From Paraburkholderia caledonica NBRC 102488 (GTDB lineage: Bacteria > Pseudomonadota > Gammaproteobacteria > Burkholderiales > Burkholderiaceae), in the NCBI RefSeq assembly GCF_000685095.1, contig NZ_BAYE01000007.1, forward strand, positions 62,001 through 126,000: DNA of 64,000 bases, in the 5' to 3' direction. Shown piece by piece: positions 28,401-36,408 of the stretch; within the stretch, counting starts at the first letter, position 1, and each line of letters opens with the position of its first letter. A model generated the notes under the pieces. That model did no database searches, was not told the DNA's origin, and was given only the letters and a program-made list of their open reading frames with translations. Made by a program: the position numbers and the translations under genes.

Positions 28401-29906
28401 GCGGTGCTCGCGCAAAAGGGCGACATTCAGACAATCGAGATGGTCGTCGAGGACACCGGCATCGGCATTGCGGCGGACGTGCAGGCGAAATTGTTCGAGC
28501 CGTTCGTGCAGGCTGAGTCGTCCACCACGCGCCGCTTCGGCGGCACGGGCCTTGGCCTCACCATCTGTCGCAAGTTGATCGAACTGATGAACGGCTCGCT
28601 CACGCTCGACAGCGAACTGAACCGCGGCACGCGCATGACGGTGCGGCTCAGCATGCCCGTCGAGACGCAGCGTTACTCGGCGAGCGGTTTGCGCGGCAAG
28701 CGTTGTCTCGTGGCGACTAACGACGCGCGAGTCGGTCAGGCTCTCGTCGACTTCGGAAAAGCGTTGGGATTGGAATTGCGCCTGGTTCCGGCCGACTTTG
28801 CGCAGTTGCGTTGCCGCGCCGCGCTAAGCGGCGTGGATCTGCTGTTCGCGAGCGAGGACGTGGTGCTGCCCGCCAACGTCAGACGCAAACTCCGCGTGAT
28901 ATCCCTCACGGAAAAGCCGAAGCCTACGGGCTACCGCATTCTCGAAGACAACGTTCGCCTGAGCATCAATCCGATATCGTGGCGCGGACTCGGTGCTGCG
29001 TGTGCTGCGGCCATGACGGGCCTTCAGCCCGCGCCGGCGCCGTCGGTCGGCGTACCGCGCACGCATGAAAGCATCACCGCGCCGCCGGACCGGGAGCGGG
29101 CAATCGCGAGCGGCCGACTGATTCTCGTCGCCGAAGATCACCCGGTGAATCAGGAACTCATTCGCCATCAACTGGCGTTGCTCGGTTTCGCGTGCGACGT
29201 CGCGAACGACGGTGCCGAAGCGCTAGCCGCGCTCGAACACACCAGTTACGGATGTCTGATTACAGACTGCCATATGCCCAACGTATCTGGCTATGAACTG
29301 ACGCGGCGTATCCGGGAGCGTGAACGCAAGCAAGGCCGCTCAGACCGTCTGCCGATTCTGGGCATCACCGCCAACACGGCGCCCGAAGACCTGAGCCTTT
29401 GCCGCGAGGCAGGCATGGACGACAATCTCGTCAAGCCGACGCGCCTCGCAACGTTGCGCGAGTATCTGAGCCGCTGGTTCGGCACTGACGGCGCATGGCA
29501 GGCGACACCCGCAGATAACGCTGATACCGAGGAGGCGACAGACTCGCCGGCGGCGGGCACCTCGGCCTTCGTTCCGGTCGACCTGAATCAGATGACGCAA
29601 TTGTGGGGCAGTGAATCGACGGTCAGGGCATTGCTCGATTCGTTCGTTTCTTCCGTCCGCGAAGACATTCAGGCACTGTCGTTGTTGCTGGAAGACGCGG
29701 ACACTCTGCGCGTGCGCGAGTGGCTTCACCGGGTAGCGGGCGCGGCGAGCGTACTGCAATACCCGCCGCTCATCAGCGTGCTCGACGAATATCGCCGCGA
29801 TATCTCGGGCGCACCCGAGCGCGTGCGCCATAACGGACTCGCGGTGATCGACAAATGCAACGCGATGCTTGACGGCATCGAGCATCAGGCGGCATTGCTC
29901 GCCTGA
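25419..29906 (+). CDS. BvgS/EvgS-type hybrid sensor histidine kinase
   Basis: About 1495 residues. A signal or anchor helix (about 25-45) is followed by two periplasmic Venus-flytrap domains (about 62-285 and 305-528; PFDALQSGQLTGLSVDY, PPFSYLDASGRPAGVTADY), a membrane helix (543-567), two PAS-like domains (587-705, 710-830), HisKA with His863 in MMSHEIRTPMNG, an ATPase domain (NLLGNAIKF, GTGLGLTICRKL), a degenerate receiver-like stretch (about 1090-1215) without a clear phosphoacceptor, a true receiver with Asp1283 in ITDCHMP, and an HPt domain with His1437 in LHRVAGAAS. The GTG at 25419 overlaps the aquaporin stop; a GTG at 25431 is the alternative. It probably phosphorylates one or more of the three upstream regulators. 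Confidence 0.92.
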   Translation: MSCAVTFFSFFATRFQRAAIARVRRGVSVCVLAGLSLLAATQVAAAGHPFVEPGSSRVVSAFPQKLTVGVLADSWLPFDALQSGQLTGLSVDYLRALVGPSVVIEAKAYPDMPQLLAAACAGNVDLLMSLARTPERERCVSFTAPYFRASASTVVRRDGDMYEGPARLAGASIAIEKGFALERSLRERFPRARISVFTSTHAALAAVAGGDADAYMGFTPVVEYALATEEFRNLRVAFEESTRSAELRFGVPRSQVALRDRLDRALASMNQTDGTAIRVRWLSGSFDAKPEPATSRLELTQQERAWLRSLPPLQVGFDNNWPPFSYLDASGRPAGVTADYLAYLSRTLGVVFNRARQPDWPSAIDAFQRGELAILTTGSSNDPRLQKARHTHAYESYPLVMVGRDDEPAARSLNDFAARRIVVSSHVAGVDPLAFERIPKDHLAVAPSLDDALRMVASGEADVVVENVAAVDIVLKRQYAGVLKVVGTVGKSDALDFAVRPDLGLLADLIDRALLAMPPAEKQRIRQKWVTGDASAGGTWSVSAVRLLPVLIGIASVLLVTLRAYLLLQREVRRRKETERELALQLNFQETMMQMVPYPLAAQDLQGHYIAINGAYERACGLSREAIIGRSTMEVHTWGEANSRVLADMTRDLLRGGDMAQVELQFESPAGDVRHGLFWTSICRGNDGEPVCVLGTMVDITNIRRAEMRARDTERRLFDVTRSLPAVVFQLRRTSGSAYSFPYIGGDAKLLLGHGNAVAGSRDHVDFDRIHEQDRSFVIAELERSARLETPVLIEFRMRFHSNVKWARAELVPRREADASVVWSGYWVDASIEHARAEELARARDAAEAASRAKDDFFAMMSHEIRTPMNGVLGLVEVLERTPLNADQGEMLGMIHESAGALLQILDDLLDYSKIDAGRLTIEAEPIDLRELVDNAVGLLAGRAHEKGLKVRVNIGSDVAATLRGDSVRLRQVLFNLLGNAIKFTPEGQVDVSVAVLAQKGDIQTIEMVVEDTGIGIAADVQAKLFEPFVQAESSTTRRFGGTGLGLTICRKLIELMNGSLTLDSELNRGTRMTVRLSMPVETQRYSASGLRGKRCLVATNDARVGQALVDFGKALGLELRLVPADFAQLRCRAALSGVDLLFASEDVVLPANVRRKLRVISLTEKPKPTGYRILEDNVRLSINPISWRGLGAACAAAMTGLQPAPAPSVGVPRTHESITAPPDRERAIASGRLILVAEDHPVNQELIRHQLALLGFACDVANDGAEALAALEHTSYGCLITDCHMPNVSGYELTRRIRERERKQGRSDRLPILGITANTAPEDLSLCREAGMDDNLVKPTRLATLREYLSRWFGTDGAWQATPADNADTEEATDSPAAGTSAFVPVDLNQMTQLWGSESTVRALLDSFVSSVREDIQALSLLLEDADTLRVREWLHRVAGAASVLQYPPLISVLDEYRRDISGAPERVRHNGLAVIDKCNAMLDGIEHQAALLA

Positions 29907-29973
29907 GCGCGGGCGTTAGCTGGATCAACGCCCAAAGCAGTGTTGCTCGCAGCCGCGCCGCAATCGACGGGCG

Positions 29974-29999
29974 AAAAAAAACGCGGCCGAAGCCGCGTT
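29974..29999 (-). terminator. Minus-strand Rho-independent terminator with no known gene
   Basis: Read on the minus strand, AACGCGGC-TTCG-GCCGCGTT is an 8-bp stem closed by a UUCG tetraloop and followed by eight T residues, an excellent terminator. On the plus strand there is no T-run, so it does not serve the kinase gene. No minus-strand protein gene ends here. The 352-bp region 29907-30258 otherwise shows only a 13-bp palindrome, TGCAGA-A-TCTGCA, at 30080-30092. Confidence 0.75.
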
Positions 30000-30258
30000 A
30001 AAGATTTGGAGACATCCCTCGATGAAGGAGTCACTTCTCGCGAGCCCAAAGCATACGCGGGAAAACGCGGATGATTCAGTGCAGAATCTGCAAATAATTG
30101 TTTGGAAAATCGTTACAAGCGAAATCAACGGCGCGACTTAGATGCGCAGACCGGCGCGTTCCTCGCCATGAACGTCTTTCGAAGATTTGCACTAGTATGT
30201 GATGGCTTCGCGCGTGGCCGAGGTGTCGGCGCGGCGGCGCATCTAGTCGGAGAAGACC

Positions 30259-30693
30259 ATGATTACGCTAAAAAAACTTAAGCTGGCGGTGGCGTTGTGG
30301 GCCGTAACTGCGGGTGTCGGGTTTGCGGACACGGTCGCGCTAAAAGCGGCTCTCGAACCTTCGAGCGAAGTGCCGCCGCGTGTAAGTCACGGACATGGCA
30401 CGCTGAACGCAACGTTCGATACGTCGACAAAATCCCTGCAATGGACTGTCAGCTACGAGGGCCTTAGCGGCCCGGTAACTGCCGCGCATTTTCACGGCCC
30501 GGCGCCGGTCGGACAAAATGCAAAGGTCCAGGTGCCGATCGACAAAGGCGCGCTCGCAAGTCCAATGAAAGGGTCTGCCGCCCTCACCGAGCAGCAGGTA
30601 ACCGATCTGATGGCGGGCCAGTGGTACTTCAACATTCATACCGCGCAAAACCCGACGGGTGAAATTCGTGGGCAAGTGATGCCCGCCAACTAG
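30259..30693 (+). CDS. CHRD domain protein, exported
   Basis: A 144-residue protein: a signal peptide (LKLAVALWAVTAGVGFA) and a single CHRD domain (about 25-142) with the family hallmarks EVPP, GHGTLNATFD, AAHFHGPAP and NIHTAQNPTGEIRGQV. CHRD domains are named after chordin and occur in many exported bacterial proteins. The role is unknown, though conserved histidines suggest metal or ligand binding. It is monocistronic by spacing. The start is the ATG after a purine-rich GGAGAAG stretch. Confidence 0.9.
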   Translation: MITLKKLKLAVALWAVTAGVGFADTVALKAALEPSSEVPPRVSHGHGTLNATFDTSTKSLQWTVSYEGLSGPVTAAHFHGPAPVGQNAKVQVPIDKGALASPMKGSAALTEQQVTDLMAGQWYFNIHTAQNPTGEIRGQVMPAN

Positions 30694-30792
30694 GTAAGAG
30701 AATCCCTGAAGCGGCGCGTCGCCAAAGCGTCGCCGGGGTCTTCAGCAAAATTAGAAGCCGCCGTCCACCGGCATGGCGGCCACGCACGTACC

Positions 30793-30823
30793 ATGTCGGG
30801 ACATTTTCCAGGGAGGATGTCCC
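30793..30823 (+). promoter_or_regulatory. Repeated ATGTC/GACAT half-sites around an RBS
   Basis: ATGTC-GG-GACAT (30793-30804) is a perfect small inverted repeat. GGGACAT (30798-30804) also pairs with ATGTCCC (30817-30823), with the GGGAGG ribosome site of the esterase in the loop. It could be an operator, an RNA switch, or both. Confidence 0.35.
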
Positions 30824-30824
30824 A

Positions 30825-31787
30825 ATGAGTTGGCAAAGCGTAGTCGCGTGCTGGTTTTTGCGCAGGCAGTTTCGCCCTCAAACCCTGAAGCCGCATATCG
30901 ATGTCGAGAAAGCGCGCGCATTGACCGCGAAGCGAGCCTGGTCGCCGGATGTGCCGCGTGGCTGGCGTCTTCGGGAACTGGACGGCGCGGACGGCAAACC
31001 GCTGCGTGGCGAATGGATCGAGCGCTCGGGTGAGCCGTCATCTGGCGCGCGACCCACGGTGCTGTATCTCCACGGCGGTGGCTATTACTTCTGCTCGCCG
31101 CGCACCCATCGCTCGATTGTCTTCGGCCTCGCAACGCGCGCGAACGCGCCGGTCTTTTCGCTCGACTACCGCCTCGCGCCTGAACATCGCTTTCCAGCCG
31201 CACTCGACGATGCGACTGCCGCCTATCGTTACCTGATAGCTGAAGGCACGGCACCGGAATCGATTGTGATTGCCGGCGATTCAGCAGGCGGCGGTCTTGC
31301 GCTCGCTACATTGGTCGCCCTGCGCGACGCGGGCGATCCGTTGCCCGCAGGCGCCGTGCTGTTCTCGCCGTGGACCGACCTCGCGGCAACAGGCGCCAGC
31401 ATTGTCGACAACGATGGCGCCGATCCCATGTTCAGCGGCCCGGCAATTGCGAAAGCCGCGAAAGTCTATCTGGGCGATATGCCTGCCACCCATCCGTATG
31501 CGTCGCCGGTTTATGCGGACCTGCGCGGATTGCCGCCGCTGTTCATGATGGCCGGCAGCACCGAGGTGCTGCTCGACGACTCGCGGCGCGTGGCGGCTAA
31601 CGCTCGCGCGGCCGGCGTGGATTGTGAGATCGAGGTGTGGAAGAAGATGCCGCATGTGTGGCCGATCTTCGCGCCGTTCATCCCCGAGGCAAACCGTGCG
31701 CTCGATCGCGCAGCGGCCTTCGTTGGGCGCGTGACGAGCCGCGCGGCCAATGCGGCTCAGGTATCCAGGGCGACGTCGATAGTCTGA
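30825..31787 (+). CDS. Alpha/beta hydrolase, HSL-family esterase
   Basis: A 320-residue hydrolase of the hormone-sensitive-lipase (family IV) type. The oxyanion motif HGGGYYFCSP (about residue 80), DYRLAPEHRFPAALDDA, the nucleophile elbow GDSAGGG (about 150), an Asp in MAGSTEVLLDDS and a His in KKMPHVWPIF complete the triad. It acts on short- to medium-chain esters; the natural substrate is unknown. No signal peptide is evident. The 3' end overlaps the convergent EcsC gene by 31 bp. Confidence 0.88.
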   Translation: MSWQSVVACWFLRRQFRPQTLKPHIDVEKARALTAKRAWSPDVPRGWRLRELDGADGKPLRGEWIERSGEPSSGARPTVLYLHGGGYYFCSPRTHRSIVFGLATRANAPVFSLDYRLAPEHRFPAALDDATAAYRYLIAEGTAPESIVIAGDSAGGGLALATLVALRDAGDPLPAGAVLFSPWTDLAATGASIVDNDGADPMFSGPAIAKAAKVYLGDMPATHPYASPVYADLRGLPPLFMMAGSTEVLLDDSRRVAANARAAGVDCEIEVWKKMPHVWPIFAPFIPEANRALDRAAAFVGRVTSRAANAAQVSRATSIV

Positions 31788-32599
31788 TAGGCGGCCTTTA
31801 CCGTCTGCTCGCCGTACTGCCGTTCGAGCCGCCGTACGGTGAAATGGCCATGCGCGACCTGCTGGAAGTGGTCGATAAACACGGTGTTGACCATCGCGCC
31901 GAGCACCGCGCCGATCGCCGGAATGGACTTCGCGGCGATCTGTTCGCTCACCTGCACCGAGAAGCGCGCGGCGATCGAGTGCAGCAGGCGCAGCAAGGCG
32001 GCCGAGCCGTGTGCGGTGAATCCTTTCGTTGCCATTTCCGACGACGCTTTCGACACCGCCTGCGCCAGCGCGCCGCGCATGATGAAGTAGCCGAAGTCGG
32101 CGTCGTCGTCCGAGGTGGATGTGCCGCCCATGCCCAACACGGTCAGACACTGCAGTTGGGTGTCGACTGCCGTCAGATCCTCGCCCTCGCTGCGCGCAAT
32201 ATCGCAGATCGAGCGGAACATCAACGTCGTGGTCACGGGCAACTCGACAGGCAGCGCAAAGAGGCCAAACGCGCCGCCGGCTGCGCCGGTCGTGGCCACC
32301 GCGAACTTGTGCAGCAGGTTGCTCGGTTTGTCCGGCACAAGCAGGGGCGAGGCGCTGTCGCGGCGGCCGAGCGTGCGCATCGCAATCGAGAGACACTTGC
32401 GCAACGCCAGTTCGGTCGCGTCCGCGACCTTTTCGTTCGCAAACGCCGGCATGCGCGAAATCAGCTTCTCTAGCGGCGCCCCGACGATGCTTGCCAGTTT
32501 CATTGCCAGCGCAGGACTTTCCAGTTCGTGTTTCGCGCGCCGCAGCGCGCTGAGGTCCTCGTCGGACAACAATTGTGTTGCGAGCGAACTCGGCTGCAT
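31757..32599 (-). CDS. EcsC family protein
   Basis: A 280-residue protein matching the EcsC family, first seen beside the Bacillus ABC exporter EcsAB. Visible are a helical N-terminus, a hydrophobic glycine-rich patch GAAGGAFGLFALPVELPVTT (about residues 105-125) and SIPAIGAVLGAMVNTVFIDH near the C-terminus. No enzymatic motif is seen and the function is unknown. I start at the ATG after AGGGAGG (32599); an ATG six codons upstream is possible because the spacing here is short (3 bp). It is convergent with the esterase and overlaps its last 31 bp. Confidence 0.75.
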   Translation of the reverse strand: MQPSSLATQLLSDEDLSALRRAKHELESPALAMKLASIVGAPLEKLISRMPAFANEKVADATELALRKCLSIAMRTLGRRDSASPLLVPDKPSNLLHKFAVATTGAAGGAFGLFALPVELPVTTTLMFRSICDIARSEGEDLTAVDTQLQCLTVLGMGGTSTSDDDADFGYFIMRGALAQAVSKASSEMATKGFTAHGSAALLRLLHSIAARFSVQVSEQIAAKSIPAIGAVLGAMVNTVFIDHFQQVAHGHFTVRRLERQYGEQTVKAAYQTIDVALDT

Positions 32600-32738
32600 G
32601 TGCCTCCCTGGCGTCATTTAATGTGGGTTCTTCAGTCGATTGGGAGCGGCGCCTGGCGCGCCGGACCGTCCTGCTTAGAGGGCGAACGCATGGTATGATT
32701 CCCAATCGTTTGACGAGTCAACTGTTGCTCCATCAAAA

Positions 32739-34334
32739 ATGGCCGTTCACACCGCAGCCCACCATTCGAGCGGGCAAGTCTTACCGTTCCGGGAATCGCT
32801 TCTGGCGATGCTCGGCATCTCCTTTGTCACCATGCTGGTCGCGCTCGACCAAACGGTGGTAGGCACCGCGCTGCCTACAATCGTCGCCGAACTCAAGGGT
32901 TTCGAGCTATACGCGTGGGTGGCGACGTCGTATCTGCTCACTTCGGTGATCACCGTGCCGATTTTCGGGCGCCTCGGCGACTATTACGGACGCAAGCCGT
33001 TCGTGATCGCGTCGATCATCGTGTTCACCGGCGCGTCCGTGTTGTGCGGCGTCGCGAACAACATGCTGTTTCTTGTGCTCGCGCGCGGCTTGCAGGGAAT
33101 CGGCGGCGGCATGCTGGTCGGCACCGCCTTCGCGTGTATTGCCGATCTTTTTCCGGACTCCGTCGTGCGTCTGCGCTGGCAGGTGCTGATGAGTTCGGCG
33201 TTCGGCATCGCCAACGCTATCGGTCCATCGCTTGGCGGCTTCCTGACGCAGTACTACGGCTGGCGCTCTGTCTTCTATGTAAATCTGCCGGTCGGCCTGC
33301 TGTCGCTGTTCTTCGTGTGGCGCTTTCTGCCGCATCTGCGACATGTGGAGCATGAAGGCAAGATGCGGCTCGACTGGCCCGGCGCCGTGCTGATCGCGGT
33401 GGCGCTCGGCTCGCTGCAACTGTTCGTCGAATTGCTGCCGAAGCATGGGCTCACATTGAGCGCATGCGCGTTGCTCGTGCTGAGCATCGCCTCGGCATAT
33501 GCACTGTGGCAATGGGAGAAACGCTGCCCAACGGCAATCCTTCCCGTCGACATGTTCCGCAATCCGAGTCTCGCAGCGCTATTTACACTGGCGGTGCTCG
33601 GGGGCTTCACGATGTTCTCGCTGCTCTTCTACGCGCCGCTGCTGTTCCAGGGCGGCTTTGGCATGTCGCCGAAGGAAGCGGGCCTCGTCATCACGCCACT
33701 CGTCGTGTTCATTACGATCGGCAGTATTGCCAACGGGCGCGTCATTTCGCGCGTGCGCAACCCGAACCTGATGCTGTATGTCGGCTTCGCGCTGCTCGCG
33801 CTCGCGTGTCTGGGCGTGGTCGTCGCAACGCGTTCCATGCCGCAGTGGCTACTCATGTCGTTCATGGTGCTCGGCGGGCTCGGCCTCGGTTTCGTGATGC
33901 CGAACCTGACGATTTTCGCGCAGCAGACGGCCGGTCGCGAGCATCTCGGCATCGCGACCGCGCTGCTGCAATCGCTGCGGATGATCGGCGGCATGATCGG
34001 CACGGCGCTCACCGGAACGCTGGTCAGTCATATGTACGCGAGCGGCGTGCGCAGCGCGCTTGACAGCGAGCGCGCATCGCAATGGTTCACGGACCTGGGC
34101 GATCCACAGATTCTGATCAATCACGAAGCACAGGCACGCTTACTCAGCGAGCTCGCACAAGCCGGGCATAACGGCGCCATGCTTCTGGAAAGCGCGCGCG
34201 AAACGCTCGTAGCCGCAATTCATTTAGGTCTGGCGATGGCGGCAATCATCGCCGTGGTGTCGGTATGGCAAAGTCGACGTGTTCCGCCGATCAAGCTTCA
34301 GCGCAAGCTGGAGCCGGTGATTCACGCCGACTGA
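32739..34334 (+). CDS. MFS multidrug exporter, EmrB/QacA (DHA2) type
   Basis: A 531-residue permease with about 14 helices. Signature stretches include LDQTVVGTALPTIVAELKG (helix 1, DHA2 motif), FGRLGDYYGRKPFVIASI (motif A) and ARGLQGIGGGMLVGTAFACI (helix 4). It is a proton-coupled drug or toxin exporter. No EmrA-type membrane-fusion partner or outer-membrane channel is adjacent, so it probably works alone across the inner membrane. A MarR regulator gene follows 29 bp downstream and probably shares the transcript. Substrate unknown. Confidence 0.9.
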   Translation: MAVHTAAHHSSGQVLPFRESLLAMLGISFVTMLVALDQTVVGTALPTIVAELKGFELYAWVATSYLLTSVITVPIFGRLGDYYGRKPFVIASIIVFTGASVLCGVANNMLFLVLARGLQGIGGGMLVGTAFACIADLFPDSVVRLRWQVLMSSAFGIANAIGPSLGGFLTQYYGWRSVFYVNLPVGLLSLFFVWRFLPHLRHVEHEGKMRLDWPGAVLIAVALGSLQLFVELLPKHGLTLSACALLVLSIASAYALWQWEKRCPTAILPVDMFRNPSLAALFTLAVLGGFTMFSLLFYAPLLFQGGFGMSPKEAGLVITPLVVFITIGSIANGRVISRVRNPNLMLYVGFALLALACLGVVVATRSMPQWLLMSFMVLGGLGLGFVMPNLTIFAQQTAGREHLGIATALLQSLRMIGGMIGTALTGTLVSHMYASGVRSALDSERASQWFTDLGDPQILINHEAQARLLSELAQAGHNGAMLLESARETLVAAIHLGLAMAAIIAVVSVWQSRRVPPIKLQRKLEPVIHAD

Positions 34335-34363
34335 TTTCAGCTTTTGAGTTTCACTGAACCACC

Positions 34364-34882
34364 ATGGAAGAACAGGACCGCATAGCCGTCATGCAGCAAT
34401 TTGGACGCACTTACCGTACGTTCATGTCGGCGTTCGAGGCGCAAGTCGGCCATCCGCTGCCGCGCTGGCGCATCATGCTCGCGCTGCATGAGCAGTCGGG
34501 AGAGTCGTCGCAGAAGCGGCTTGTGGAACGCTTGCGGGTCGATCCTGGCGCATTGACCCGCCAGTTAAAAGCGCTCGAAGGATTGGGCTGGATTGCGCGC
34601 AGCATGGACTCGCGCGATAACCGCGTGACCAACGTTCGCCTGACCGACGCGGGCTTGTCCGCAACCGAAGCGAGCTTGCCGCGCCGCAACGCTTTTTTGC
34701 ACGACACAATGGCCGCGCTGCCGGACGATGCTCTGAACGCGCTGTCCGGCGCGCTGAAAATGCTGGAGGCGAGGATTGGCGAAGTGGTGTCCGCAGCGAA
34801 CGCCGGAGAAACAGCCGGTGACGTCACTGCTGACGACAGGCAGCCGCCCGTCGATCGGCTGGCCGTCAAGCAACGTGCTTGA
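34364..34882 (+). CDS. MarR-family transcriptional regulator
   Basis: A 172-residue winged-helix regulator: helices around RYTFMSAF-like and QKRLVERLRVDPGALTRQLK segments form the DNA-binding fold (about 35-105), with the wing MDSRDNRVTNVRLTDAGL. The C-terminal tail after residue 145 is extra and unstructured. MarR proteins usually repress the adjacent exporter until a ligand binds. Being downstream of the EmrB-type gene, it probably controls the shared promoter before 32739. The start ATG is preceded by weak purines only. Confidence 0.85.
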   Translation: MEEQDRIAVMQQFGRTYRTFMSAFEAQVGHPLPRWRIMLALHEQSGESSQKRLVERLRVDPGALTRQLKALEGLGWIARSMDSRDNRVTNVRLTDAGLSATEASLPRRNAFLHDTMAALPDDALNALSGALKMLEARIGEVVSAANAGETAGDVTADDRQPPVDRLAVKQRA

Positions 34883-34965
34883 CGGTTGGCGAGGCGAGCA
34901 GAGCGCTAAGAGCACAAGCGGCGCGTCCCATCCCGCCGCTCGCCGCCCGCGAAACACCAGAACAA

Positions 34966-36243
34966 TCAGAAGAACGTTTCGATCACCTCGGTAACGCGAT
35001 AAGCCGAGTCAAGCACCAGCACCTGACGCCACTTATCGAAAGTCAGGCACGGGTGCGAAATGTCGAACGCGATCATGTCACCGACTTTCACATCGGCGCC
35101 CGCGGGAATCCGCAAATACGCGTGCTGATCCATCAGGCCGAAAATCTCCCAGCCTTCGCTCGCCGCTATGTCGCGCGGCGCCGGATTGCCCGGCCGGTAA
35201 TGGCGGGCCGGTTCGGGCAGGCCCGCGTCGAATGCGGAGTCACGCTTGCCGAGACCGATGATTGCGCGATCCGGTTCGGGAATCGACTGCACGTAGGCCC
35301 ACAATTGCAAAGCGGGCAGCAAGCCTTCGCCCATCTTTTTCGCGACCGGATTGCGCGCGAAGATATCCGTCTGCGCCTTGCGGTAAATGCCGACGTCATG
35401 TGTCAGATAGCAGCCGGGACGCAGCACGACTTCGACTTTACCTGTCTCCGACGCCTTCACGAATTCCTCGGCGACCACGTCGTACCATGCGGAACCTGCG
35501 CCCGACAGGATAGCCGGCGTGCGATCGAAACGTCCTTCGTCGAGGAGCGCGCGTGTGACCGCGACCGCGCTTTGCAGAAACTCGCGTACTTCGTGTTCTT
35601 CCTTCAGCACGCCTTCGTATAGCTCTACGCCAGCGAGCTTGAGCACATCGGGATAACGCGCGATCGCTTCGAGCACCGCGTTACGCTGCGCTTCGTCGCG
35701 AACGCCAGTGCGGCCGCCCGTCACGCCGAGCTCGAGCAGGACTTGCAATGGCTTTTTCACCGACGTAAAGAACTGTCCCAACTGCTCGACGCCATCAACT
35801 GAATCGACGAGGCAAAAGAACTCGAAGTCCGGATCGCTCAGCAACTCGGCGACCATCATCATGTTGCGGCGGCCAACCAGCTGATTCGCCATCAACACGC
35901 GCGAGACGCCGCCGTGATAAGCCGCGCGAACCTGATGCGCGGTGGCGAGCGTGATGCCCCACGCGCCGGTTTCCAGCTGACGGCGGAACAGTTGCGGCGC
36001 CATTGTTGTCTTGCCGTGCGGCGCGAGCTTGACGCCGTATTCGGCAACGAACGCCTGCATCCATTTCAAATTGTGCTCGACGCGGTCGGCGTAAAGCACA
36101 GCGGCGGGCAGGCTCACGTCTTCGTTCAGCAGATTCCACTCTAGACGCGCAGCATCTGTGAGCTGGATGCTGGCGCCTGGAACCATGCCCAAGCCCTTGC
36201 TATAAGGATCAATCGTAGCGCCCTGATAGTTTGTAACTTTCAT
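34966..36243 (-). CDS. DSD1-like PLP-dependent D-amino acid deaminase
   Basis: A 425-residue fold-type III PLP enzyme related to eukaryotic-type D-serine dehydratase and D-threonine aldolase. The N-terminal alanine-racemase-like barrel has the probable PLP lysine in KLAPHGKTTMAPQLF. The C-terminal domain ends with ISHPCLTFDKW, whose His-x-Cys pair matches the zinc site of DSD1 enzymes. It probably converts D-serine or a similar D-amino acid to the keto acid and ammonia. It is divergent from an RpiR regulator and D-aminoacylase genes, consistent with D-amino acid catabolism. Confidence 0.82.
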   Translation of the reverse strand: MKVTNYQGATIDPYSKGLGMVPGASIQLTDAARLEWNLLNEDVSLPAAVLYADRVEHNLKWMQAFVAEYGVKLAPHGKTTMAPQLFRRQLETGAWGITLATAHQVRAAYHGGVSRVLMANQLVGRRNMMMVAELLSDPDFEFFCLVDSVDGVEQLGQFFTSVKKPLQVLLELGVTGGRTGVRDEAQRNAVLEAIARYPDVLKLAGVELYEGVLKEEHEVREFLQSAVAVTRALLDEGRFDRTPAILSGAGSAWYDVVAEEFVKASETGKVEVVLRPGCYLTHDVGIYRKAQTDIFARNPVAKKMGEGLLPALQLWAYVQSIPEPDRAIIGLGKRDSAFDAGLPEPARHYRPGNPAPRDIAASEGWEIFGLMDQHAYLRIPAGADVKVGDMIAFDISHPCLTFDKWRQVLVLDSAYRVTEVIETFF

Positions 36244-36408
36244 GTCTCCTGCTCCATCGTCCGGTTAAATTGCGTCGAAGTTGACTTTACCATGTTACCG
36301 AAAGTACGATGGGCGAAGAAATGTTATTTAGTACCAAGCTAGGCCCGCACTCGCGCTGTGATTCACCGGCAGCCGTTGCGAGCCCTGGCGCGGTGATCCC
36401 GGGCTGTA

